Source of the DNA: Pseudomonas proteolytica
GTDB lineage: Bacteria; Pseudomonadota; Gammaproteobacteria; Pseudomonadales; Pseudomonadaceae
Direction: 5' to 3'
NCBI RefSeq assembly: GCF_007858275.1
Contig: NZ_VFEV01000047.1
Span: 1-46,283, forward strand
Length of the DNA stretch: 46,283 nt
Shown: one piece after another, positions 22,758 to 29,927 of the stretch
How positions within the stretch are numbered: position 1 is the first letter of the stretch
Layout: each line of letters begins with the position of its first letter
Made by a program: the position numbers and the translations under genes
The notes under the pieces: model-generated
Seen by the model: only the letters and a program-made list of their open reading frames with translations
What the model was told of the DNA's origin: nothing
Databases searched by the model: none

Positions 22758-23220
22758 ATGACAATCAGCATCACCGACGACGATTGGAACGAACTGACTC
22801 CCGAGAGTTTCGATACCACCGCACTGCTGCGGGCAGTCGATGCCGTGGACGAGCTGCGCGGCGATTGAGTGACAACGCAGACGGCGGGCCTCCGCAACTG
22901 CGCACCGACCTGTTGAAGCTGCATCAACTGGCGATGAGGTGATCCAGGTGCGGATTCGAGAGCACGTCATCGCCACCAATGACATGCGTCTGTTCGGTCT
23001 GCACCTACTGGGGCAGGCGTCGCTGCGCATGGAGCAAGCGCTGTGGCCAGAAGAATATGAGCGGATGACCCGCGAGGTCGAAGAAGCTCTCCGTGAGGCC
23101 GACGACCCCAACGCCAAGTCGTACACCCACGAGAAGTCATGCAGGCGATGCAGGAACGAATCGACCAAGCACGAGACAAGCCATGTTGATCGGCCCTGCC
23201 CCAACTCCCTCGAACTCGGA
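22758..23220 (+). pseudogene. Fused, decayed copies of two Tn3-transposon accessory genes
   Basis: The ATG at 22758 gives MTISITDDDWNELTPESFDT, matching the N-terminus of the 111-aa gene 28090-28425, but a TGA follows after 36 codons. Frame-shifted remnants (PPQLRTDLLKLHQLA) then run directly into IREHVIATNDMRLFG...DDPNAKSYTHE, matching the C-terminal half of gene 27363-27743. One internal deletion and several indels explain the structure. It is a relic of a second, related transposon whose toxin-antitoxin was relB/yafQ. Confidence 0.8.
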
Positions 23221-23278
23221 TGAGTCGGACCTAGCAACGTGGTGACACCGATCATCTAGGGCCGGAGCAGAGCCTGTG

Positions 23279-24904
23279 TCAGCCCGCGAGGCGGTGCGTC
23301 ACTTCGCTGAGCTGGGCCGACAGCGTATGCAGGTTCTGGCTGGCTGCCTCGGTACGCTCGACATTGTCCTGGTTGGTGGTGGCGATGGCGGTAATTTCGG
23401 TCAGATTGCGCGAGATATCTTCCGCCACGGACGTCTGCTCTTCGGCAGCGGTAGCGATCTGACGGTTCATGTCGCGGATCGCTTCGACTTCTTGGGTGAT
23501 GCGCTGAAGCATGCTGCCCGCTTCCGTAACCTGTTCGACACCTTCGTTGCTGCGGGTTTGTCCATTTTCAATCGCACGCACCGCATCCACCGCGCCGGTC
23601 TGCACCGTGTCGATAATCTGATGAATTTCAGCGGTGGAGTCGGCGGTGCGCCTGGCCAGCGTGCGCACCTCGTCGGCAACGACGGCAAACCCGCGTCCGG
23701 CATCGCCCGCGCGGGCGGCTTCGATGGCTGCGTTTAGCGCCAGCAGATTGGTCTGGTCGGCGATGCCGCGAATAACTTCCAGCACCTTGCCAATGCGACC
23801 GCTATCGGTCTCCAGACGGCGTATTACCTCGGCGGTGTTGCTGATCTCGCCGCGCATGTGGGTAATGGTCTGGATAGTCGAACGCATCATGGTCTCACCC
23901 TGCTGCGCCGAATGATCGGCCGCATCCGCTGCACGCGCGGCTTCGGCGGCGTGACGGGCGACTTCCTGCGCCGTAGCGGACATTTCATGCATGGCGGTAG
24001 CGACCTGATCGGTGCGCGAGAACTGCTCGCGAGTGCCTTGGCCCATCAGTGCGGCGATGGCGCTCAATTCACCACTGGCGCTGTCCAGGTCCGAGGTGTT
24101 GCGTTGCAGGAGGGTGAACGTATCGGCAAGGAAGTCACGCAGGATATTCGCGGCAACTGCCAGACGTCCCAATTCGTCAGCACGGGACGCATCGACGCGC
24201 TGTGCAAAGTCGCCCTGGCTGAGCTTGGCGATGTGGTCGATCAGGTGACGGATGGGGGCGATCAGATTGCGGTTTACCAACCATAGGCTGAGCAAGGCGA
24301 TGAAAACGCCAGCGGCTAGCATTACCAACGAGCCGACGACTATTTTACGATCTGCGGCTTCGCTGATGGTTTCCGAACGATGCAGCGCCGAATCGCGCTG
24401 CTGGATGACCAAACCACTGAGCTGTTCGCTGGTGGCACGGTCGATGCCTTGAACCGCCTCGTCGCCGGCGAATGGATCGTTTCCGCCGGCGATGTAGGCC
24501 GCACGGCCCGCGCGGTAGGCGGCGCCGAGGCGCCGGTGCTCCTCGTGCAGGTCGCGGAGCTGCTTTGACAGGGCAGGGTTGTGCTCGCTTCGCTCAACGA
24601 GTCTGCCCAGGATGTCCTGGACCTTTCGTTCCTGGTTCTCGAAGCTTTGCCAGTACTTGCTCAAGGCTTCAGGTGATTTGCCACGCAGCAAGACGTTCTT
24701 CCACTCCTGCACCTGCACTTTGAATTCCACGTTGGCTTCGTCGATCAGGCGCGACGTTTCGATCGGACCCTTGAGTAGTTGTTGATACTTGGAAATGTCA
24801 TCCGACAAGAAGGAAAAACTGGCGAAGGCGATCAGCAATATCACCAACAGGCTGCCGCCGATCAGTGTGAGCAGCTGAGCGCGCAGGGATTTTTTCAAGA
24901 GCAT
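23279..24904 (-). CDS. Methyl-accepting chemotaxis protein
   Basis: The 541-aa product has a first membrane segment (about 8-30), a periplasmic helical domain of about 150 residues, a second membrane segment (LVMLAAGVFIALLSLWLV), a HAMP domain (NRNLIAPIRHLIDHIAKLSQ) and the methylation helices. Its conserved hairpin tip includes GIADQTNLLALNAAIEAARA and FAVVADEVRTLARR. It should sense a small molecule and drive the CheA pathway of the host. Start chosen at MLLKKSLRAQ; 15 more codons are open upstream. It is cargo of the 24.8-kb transposon; the ligand is unknown. Confidence 0.85.
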   Translation of the reverse strand: MLLKKSLRAQLLTLIGGSLLVILLIAFASFSFLSDDISKYQQLLKGPIETSRLIDEANVEFKVQVQEWKNVLLRGKSPEALSKYWQSFENQERKVQDILGRLVERSEHNPALSKQLRDLHEEHRRLGAAYRAGRAAYIAGGNDPFAGDEAVQGIDRATSEQLSGLVIQQRDSALHRSETISEAADRKIVVGSLVMLAAGVFIALLSLWLVNRNLIAPIRHLIDHIAKLSQGDFAQRVDASRADELGRLAVAANILRDFLADTFTLLQRNTSDLDSASGELSAIAALMGQGTREQFSRTDQVATAMHEMSATAQEVARHAAEAARAADAADHSAQQGETMMRSTIQTITHMRGEISNTAEVIRRLETDSGRIGKVLEVIRGIADQTNLLALNAAIEAARAGDAGRGFAVVADEVRTLARRTADSTAEIHQIIDTVQTGAVDAVRAIENGQTRSNEGVEQVTEAGSMLQRITQEVEAIRDMNRQIATAAEEQTSVAEDISRNLTEITAIATTNQDNVERTEAASQNLHTLSAQLSEVTHRLAG

Positions 24905-24949
24905 CTGGGCGGTCTCGTATCGAAAGGGGGGCGCTTGAGTCATACGCAA

Positions 24950-25747
24950 GATTGAGCGAGCGGTCAGCCAAATGACCGTTCGTTCGCCCCCTTATGTCGG
25001 CGTACCGCTGCGATACTTGAACGCTTTCAGACCAGACGCAGATGGTTGTCCCAGAGCCCTGCCGGCAATTGCAGCGCGGTGCTGACGAAGCCCCCGCTGG
25101 CGGGGTCGACCGTTAGGACAAGATGTCCGATCCGCGCTCATCGAAGCCTCCGCGCCTGGCCGGGGCACTTCTACCCGTGTGTTCGCGCAGTTGCGACAGC
25201 CAACCCGCAGGGAGTTTTTGCGGTTCATCCGCGTGGCTTGAGGAGACCAAGTTTCCGTCGCGGTCAAATAAGCTCATGCGCTTGAAAACCGGGTCCTCGG
25301 CGAGCATTCGCGCGGCTCGTCTCTGGTTTGGCCTTAAGCTACCGGCGCCCCTATCTGCCTGGTCTGCACTCTTTACTATACCGAACGACGAATGTCAGAT
25401 CGAGCGCTCGGCGATCGGGAATATTTTTCGCCAAGCAAGGGCTACGCATGTCGCGAGATTCCAGCGCCTACGACTGGTGTTTAGAGTCGGCCAATACTCC
25501 TGTCCGGCCGGTCAGCCATGCGTCCTTGAGTCGTCGTGAATCCTGGCGGGATCGGACCTGGGCCCACAACCGTTCCCACCGAACATTTTCCCCGCCGGCG
25601 AGCGGCTTTCTCGCGCAACAAATTGTTCGGAGCTCAAGGTCCTTCTCTACGTTTCGGCTGCATTGGCAGTGCGTTCGGCCCTCACCCGCCGATCGGCTCA
25701 CAACAAGGACGCGATGGGCGCGACCATGAATCCGAAAGGAGAACACC
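24950..25747. other. Region with decayed coding remnants
   Basis: No intact gene is seen. A minus-strand fragment at 25113-25307 reads MLAEDPVFKRMSLFDRDGNL and continues after a frameshift in another frame (AGLWDNHLRLV near 25030). It looks like a decayed gene I do not recognise. The rest, 25320-25747, has no convincing reading frame. It is probably a patchwork of transposition scars. Confidence 0.4.
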
Positions 25748-25787
25748 ATGGCCATCATCGGCATCTTTACCACCTCTAAAGACGGGG
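25748..25787 (+). pseudogene. Truncated start of a DUF736 gene
   Basis: After AAAGGAG the ATG at 25748 reads MAIIGIFTTSKDG, the conserved N-terminus of DUF736 proteins (plasmid and ICE genes). It then runs into transposon-end sequence (GCTAGTTGCAGTTAAT) and stops. Insertion of a Mu/Tn552-type element cut it off. Confidence 0.6.
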
Positions 25788-25810
25788 CTAGTTGCAGTTA
25801 ATGTGAGTAG

Positions 25811-25845
25811 GGGGATGTAAGCCGGAACCCCAGAAATTTCCGTCA
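25811..25845 (+). repeat. Left terminal inverted repeat of the Tn3-family transposon
   Basis: It pairs with 32938-32972 with three mismatches. The inner block CCCAGAAATTTCCGTCA is identical in both. The right repeat overlaps the tnpA stop codon. Confidence 0.9.
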
Positions 25846-25977
25846 CCCTAGTTGGGTGGGCTCAACACTCGTGTCACCAGCTACCTTCTGGAGAATCGAG
25901 CTCGGCCATCCCTCCCTGGACGGGCATCGCTCGACGATGTTCAACGGCTCCCTCACGGGGCCGTCGTTTTGTGGGGG

Positions 25978-27245
25978 CTATTCCATCCACAAGTCGTCGA
26001 GGTTCTTGAAGTTCCAGAGCGTCGGGTCTTCGGGGCCAGTGATACTGTCCTTGCAACTCGTGGCCGCCAGGTCGATGGTCTGCATCGGGATCGGCTCTCT
26101 CGAGCGTAGCGAGAAGAACACGCGAACCTTGGGAGTCAGCAGTGATTCCATTCCCGGCTCAACGACAACGGCCAGACGCTGAGAGGACAGGCGAACCAAG
26201 GAGCCGACGGGGTAGATGCCCACGGCCTTGACGAAGGCGTGGAAGATGCGTTTGTCGAAATGGCCCTCCCACTTGGCCATCTGCCGCATCGCCGCGGACG
26301 GGTCCCACGGCTTTTTGTAGGCTCGCTCCGACGTCACGGCATCATAGACGTCGCAGATTGCGCCCATGCGGGCCAGGAGTGAAATGGCGTCACCGGCCAA
26401 GCGATCCGGGTAGCCGGTTCCGTCGATCTTCTCGTGATGGTGCAGGGCAATGTCCACCACCCCGGGCTCGGCCCCGCCTGCGCGCAGCATCTTTGCGCCC
26501 TCCACAGGGTGGCGCTTCATGATGGCGAACTCGGCATCGGTGAGCTTGCCTGGTTTGTTAAGCACTTCCAGCGGCATCGCGGCCTTGCCTAGGTCGTGCA
26601 TCAGTCCGCCGATGCCAGCCAGGCGCGTTTGCTCCTCGTCTAGATCGAGATGCCGGGCCAGCGATAGCATCAGGGCGCAGACGGCAACCGAGTGCAGGTA
26701 GGTGTAATCGTCGTGCGTTTTGATGCGTGCGACGCTGATGAGGGCATGAGGTTGGCGCAGCACCGAGGCAGCGATTTCTCCGACCAGCGGCAACGTCGTG
26801 CTTGGGTCGACGGCCTTGCCAAGCCGGGCTTCCTGGAACATGTCCATGACTTGGGACTTGGCCGCAAGACAGAGTTTCCGTGCATAACACATTTCGCTCT
26901 CCATTGAGGTTGCGCCGTCACTTTTCTTGCTTAGTGGACTAGACGGCAGAGATTGCTCCTCCGACAATTCTCTGGGCTCTGGGCTCTGGGCTCTGGGCTC
27001 TGGGCTCTCTGGGCTCTCTGGGCTCTCTGGGCTCTCTGGGCTCTCTGGGCTCTCTGGGCTCTCTGGGTCGACTTGGCCAAGTCGACCCAGACCTCCCCGA
27101 CGCCACATTCTCGAATGGCAGAGAGATCCTGAGGCTCGGTCAGCAGGAAGCTGCCGCGCCAGAATGGGTGTCGAACCCAAGAGCCGGCGAGCTTGTGGAT
27201 GTACATGCCGAGACGAAGCTCGGATACGGGAATGCGTTTTACCAA
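25978..27245 (-). pseudogene. HD-GYP c-di-GMP phosphodiesterase, out of frame at a tandem repeat (possibly phase-variable)
   Basis: From an ATG at 27245 the frame encodes the DUF3391 N-terminus (MVKRIPVSELRLGMYIHKLA, PFWRGSFLL, GVGEVWVD). It passes through nonamer and heptamer repeats and stops at 26931. The HD-GYP domain is in another frame that is open across the repeat: HSVAVCALMLSLARHL, LMHDLGK, HHEKIDGTGYPDRL, DVYDAVTSERAYKKP. All HD and GYP residues are present. One extra heptamer, or two fewer, would join the halves into about 420 aa. HD-GYP proteins hydrolyse cyclic di-GMP. The gene is cargo of the Tn3 transposon. Confidence 0.75.
26974..27064. repeat. Tandem repeat: 4 heptamers then 7 nonamers in the HD-GYP gene
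   Basis: Plus strand: GGGCTCT x4 (26974-27001), then GGGCTCTCT x7 (27002-27064). Nonamers keep the frame (Gln-Arg-Ala or Pro-Glu-Ser), while each heptamer shifts it. Slippage in the heptamers would switch the downstream HD-GYP domain on or off. Confidence 0.9.
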
Positions 27246-27338
27246 CTTATTTTCCTTTCTGAGTTGGGTGGTTAGGCGTGCGCCGAGGCTGGCACCCAGC
27301 GGTAGAGCGGAGGTAAGGTCACGCCAAGATTCTTGGAT

Positions 27339-27364
27339 CAGCCGGAACCGCCGAAATTTCCGTC
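27339..27364 (+). repeat. Internal copy of the Tn3 terminal repeat
   Basis: CAGCCGGAACCGCCGAAATT and the following TCCGTCA match the inner part of the left terminal repeat (25820-25845). It lies just before the accessory genes and looks like the former left end. The HD-GYP segment 25846-27338 was then added outside it. Confidence 0.65.
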
Positions 27365-27743
27365 AGCCGATCAACATGGCTTTGTCTCGCGCTCGGTCGA
27401 TGCGTTCCTGCATCGCCTGCATGACTTCTTCGTGGGTGTACGACTTGGCGTTGGGGTCGTCGGCCTCTCGGAGAGCTTCCTCGACCTCGCGGGTCATCCG
27501 CGCATATTCTTCCGGCCACAGCGCTTGCTCCATGCGCAGCGACGCCTGCCCAAGCAGGTGCAGCAGGCCGAACAGCCGCATGTCATTGGTGGCGACGACG
27601 TGCTCTCGAATCCGCTCCTGGATCACCTCGCAGGCCCGATGCGCCTCTGGCGTCGCCGTGCCCTCGTAGCCGGCTGGGAGTTCTGCTTCTTCAGCGATTC
27701 GCGCCCAAGCGATAGCCAGCGCCTCGATGGTGGACAGGTTCAT
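27363..27743 (-). CDS. Tn3-transposon accessory protein, 126 aa
   Basis: The product starts MNLSTIEALAIAWARIAEEA and is helical and acidic, with IREHVVATNDMRLFGLLHLL and a C-terminal DDPNAKSYTHEEVMQAMQER. Its ATG overlaps the stop of the previous gene (ATGA). A decayed copy exists at 22939-23180, so the gene travels with this transposon group. Function unknown. Confidence 0.65.
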   Translation of the reverse strand: MNLSTIEALAIAWARIAEEAELPAGYEGTATPEAHRACEVIQERIREHVVATNDMRLFGLLHLLGQASLRMEQALWPEEYARMTREVEEALREADDPNAKSYTHEEVMQAMQERIDRARDKAMLIG

Positions 27744-28066
27744 TTGCTCATCCACTTGCGCAGCAGACGCTTTTTCAGGGAGGCGCGCTCTTGCGGATTG
27801 CGTCCCTTGTGGTTGGCAATGCGATCCGCCGTGGCGGCCTGGCGCTTGATGGGCCAGTAGGAGCGGCCATCCTTACCCATCGACCAGACGTTGCTGACCT
27901 GGTTTTCCAGTAGAGGCAGATGGGCGCATAGAGCTTCCGGCGACGCGCTGGCCAGCGCGGTGCGCTCGTGGGTTCGCCAGCGCTGATGCCAGAGTTTCTT
28001 GTCCTCGCGCTCGCTACGGCAGGTCGTGTGCCCAACGATGGGCGTTTTGCGGCGGCTGCGGCTCAT
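27740..28066 (-). CDS. Tn3-transposon accessory protein, 108 aa, basic
   Basis: The product starts MSRSRRKTPIVGHTTCRSER and ends in a basic stretch (NPQERASLKKRLLRKWMSK). It is strongly basic, so nucleic-acid binding is plausible. It is translationally coupled to the 126-aa gene and 23 bp downstream of the 111-aa gene. No family recognised. Confidence 0.6.
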   Translation of the reverse strand: MSRSRRKTPIVGHTTCRSEREDKKLWHQRWRTHERTALASASPEALCAHLPLLENQVSNVWSMGKDGRSYWPIKRQAATADRIANHKGRNPQERASLKKRLLRKWMSK

Positions 28067-28089
28067 GATGTGGTTGTCTCCAAGAACAT

Positions 28090-28425
28090 TCAGGACAGGC
28101 TTTCTGGGTAGAGCGCCGTCAACCGGGACAGGGTTTCTTGCACTTGTTCCAGCGAGGTCATCAGATGATCAACCTGATCCTGAAGATCCACGGCGAGATC
28201 AAATAGCTCAGCCACTCGGCTGCGTGATCCCTCGTTGAACGCGGCCATTGCCAGTTGATGCAGCTTCAACAGGTCGGTGCGCAGTTGCGGAGGTGCGCCG
28301 TCTGCGCTGTCATTCAAATCGCCGCGCAGCACGTCCACGGCATCGACTGCACGCAGCAGTGCCGTGGTATCGAAATTCTCGGGAGTCAGTTCGTCCCATT
28401 CGTCGTCGGTGATGCGGGCTGCCAT
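28090..28425 (-). CDS. Tn3-transposon accessory protein, 111 aa, helical
   Basis: The product starts MAARITDDEWDELTPENFDT and continues with long helices containing heptad-like patterns (VAELFDLAVDLQDQVDHLMT), suggesting a coiled coil. A decayed N-terminal copy is at 22758. It lies 14 bp downstream of higA. The start at 28425 is supported by the match to the decayed copy. Function unknown. Confidence 0.65.
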   Translation of the reverse strand: MAARITDDEWDELTPENFDTTALLRAVDAVDVLRGDLNDSADGAPPQLRTDLLKLHQLAMAAFNEGSRSRVAELFDLAVDLQDQVDHLMTSLEQVQETLSRLTALYPESLS

Positions 28426-28439
28426 CAGGAGAGCTCCGA

Positions 28440-28775
28440 TTAAGCGGTTGCGAGCGTTAGATGCCCGATCGGCTCGGCTGCTGGCCGTACCTTGATTTCG
28501 ATGTCGTAGCCGAGGCGATTCAGACAATCCATCAGCTTGCGTTCGGATAGATTGGTGAAGTCGCCGCGCATCATGCCCGACACCTTCGGTTGCGGGATGC
28601 CCATGCGTTTGGCCGCCGCTTGTTGAGTCAGCCCAAGGGCGCGCATGGCCCTCCTGATCTCGACCACCAGGCCGGTCTTGATCTTGAGCTTTTCAGCGTC
28701 AGGCAGTCCAAGGTCGGCAAAGACGTTGCCCGAGCTGCGCTGAACCTCGACGCCTTCAATGATTCGTTTTTGCAT
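28440..28775 (-). CDS. higA: HigA-type antitoxin (XRE helix-turn-helix)
   Basis: The 111-aa product contains the XRE helix-turn-helix MRALGLTQQAAAKRMGIPQP followed by KVSGMMRGDFTNLSERKLMD. It is downstream of the toxin gene and overlaps it by 20 bases, the inverted order typical of higBA. It neutralises the toxin and represses the operon. Toxin-antitoxin pairs are frequent between the tnpR region and cargo in Tn3-family elements. Confidence 0.85.
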   Translation of the reverse strand: MQKRIIEGVEVQRSSGNVFADLGLPDAEKLKIKTGLVVEIRRAMRALGLTQQAAAKRMGIPQPKVSGMMRGDFTNLSERKLMDCLNRLGYDIEIKVRPAAEPIGHLTLATA

Positions 28776-29133
28776 TTCGTAGCTCCTGTGCCAATACCTC
28801 GGCCACCTTCAGCCGAGCGCGGATGATGTCCATGTCGGCCTTTGGCGTGGCGATTCCGCTCTTGCTCTTCTTCTGGAAGCAGTGCAGGACGAACACCGCT
28901 TCCGCAAACTTGACCGTGTATACCGCTCGATAGGTGCCGCCGGCATCGTCTTCGACGACCTCCAGCACGCCGGCACCACCGAACCCCTTGAGCACCTTTG
29001 CTGCGTCATCCTGATCGCCTATCTGCGCCAACGAGAGCGCGTAACCGAAACGGCGACGCACGTCGGACGGCAACGCCATCAAATCCTTGTGGCTGCTCGC
29101 GATCCATTCGAGCGGTTTTTCTTTGTTTGTCAT
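28756..29133 (-). CDS. higB: HigB/Gp49-type toxin (RelE superfamily)
   Basis: The 125-aa product starts MTNKEKPLEWIASSHKDLMA, then has LPSDVRRRFGYALSLAQIGD, GGTYRAVYTVKFAEAVFVLH and CFQKKSKSGIATPKADMDII, the phage-derived Gp49-like HigB pattern with the basic catalytic segment. It should cleave mRNA. It is divergent from tnpR; the 29134-29324 spacer probably holds both promoters and the resolution site. Confidence 0.85.
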   Translation of the reverse strand: MTNKEKPLEWIASSHKDLMALPSDVRRRFGYALSLAQIGDQDDAAKVLKGFGGAGVLEVVEDDAGGTYRAVYTVKFAEAVFVLHCFQKKSKSGIATPKADMDIIRARLKVAEVLAQELRNAKTNH

Positions 29134-29324
29134 GACGGAATTTTATACCTGTTCAGGTAATGATGTAAACGCGGCAACCTCAAGGAGGTGTCGTAAAACA
29201 TTTGTTTTGCGACAGGCTGTCAGCCGCCGCTGTGCTACCTGTGCAACACCCCCTCAAAAATGTACGGAAAACTCTATCGCTATTCACTATTATGCGGAAA
29301 CCTGTTTTTGATGGTTATCCGCCT
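29134..29324. promoter_or_regulatory. Divergent promoter / probable res region of the Tn3-family transposon
   Basis: This 190-bp AT-richer spacer separates higB from tnpR. In this transposon class the resolvase binds here to res and also represses the flanking promoters. I see AT-rich half-site-like stretches (ACATTTGTTTTGCGACAG) but cannot define three sub-sites. Confidence 0.45.
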
Positions 29325-29927
29325 ATGTTGGTTGGCTACATGCGCGTGTCGTCGGACTCCGACCGCCAGAGCACGGACTTGCAGCGCGACGCGCTGCTCG
29401 CCGCCGGCGTCGATCCGCGTCACCTGTTTGAGGATCGTGCCTCTGGCGCGAAGGATGACCGTGCCGGCTTGGCGCGGGCGCTTGAGTTCGTTCGAGCCGG
29501 CGATGTGCTGGTGGTGTGGAAACTCGACCGGCTCGGTCGCTCGCTGTCGCACCTGCTCGCCATTGTGACTTCGCTCAAGGACAAGCGGGTGGCGTTCCGC
29601 TCGCTGACAGAGAACCTGGACACTACGACGCCCTCGGGCGAATTCCTGTTCCAGGTGTTCGGTGCGCTCGCGCAGTACGAGCGCGCCTTGATTCAGGAGC
29701 GCGTCGTCGCGGGCTTGGCCGCCGCACGCAAACGCGGCCGGATCGGCGGCCGGCCGCAGGCGATCACTGGTGAGAAGCTGGACGCCATCGTCGCCGCGCT
29801 CGATGGCGGCATGTCTAAGGCGGCGGTGTGCCGCAACTTCAATGTCAAGCGCACTACGTTGATCGAAACATTGACGCGAGCAGGTTGGCGTGGTGCGGGA
29901 AGGACGGTCGATGAGCAACAAGAATAA
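29325..29927 (+). CDS. tnpR: Serine resolvase TnpR of the Tn3-family transposon
   Basis: The 200-aa product starts MLVGYMRVSSDSDRQSTDLQ, with catalytic Ser9 (RVS), then LVVWKLDRLGRSL and EYERALIQERV-like helix, and a C-terminal helix-turn-helix (MSKAAVCRNFNVKRTTLIE). It resolves cointegrates at res. The ATG at 29325 gives the normal N-terminus; 41 upstream codons are open but atypical. Its end overlaps tnpA by 17 bases. Confidence 0.9.
   Translation: MLVGYMRVSSDSDRQSTDLQRDALLAAGVDPRHLFEDRASGAKDDRAGLARALEFVRAGDVLVVWKLDRLGRSLSHLLAIVTSLKDKRVAFRSLTENLDTTTPSGEFLFQVFGALAQYERALIQERVVAGLAAARKRGRIGGRPQAITGEKLDAIVAALDGGMSKAAVCRNFNVKRTTLIETLTRAGWRGAGRTVDEQQE

Noticed and set aside
26974..27064. Tandem repeat as a CRISPR array
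   Set aside because: Units are 7 and 9 bp with no spacers and lie inside a coding region; no cas genes are present.
25978..27180. HD-GYP gene as an intact 400-aa protein from 27180
   Set aside because: The N-terminal 40 residues of that frame are out-of-frame DUF3391 sequence; the family N-terminus is clear in the other frame.
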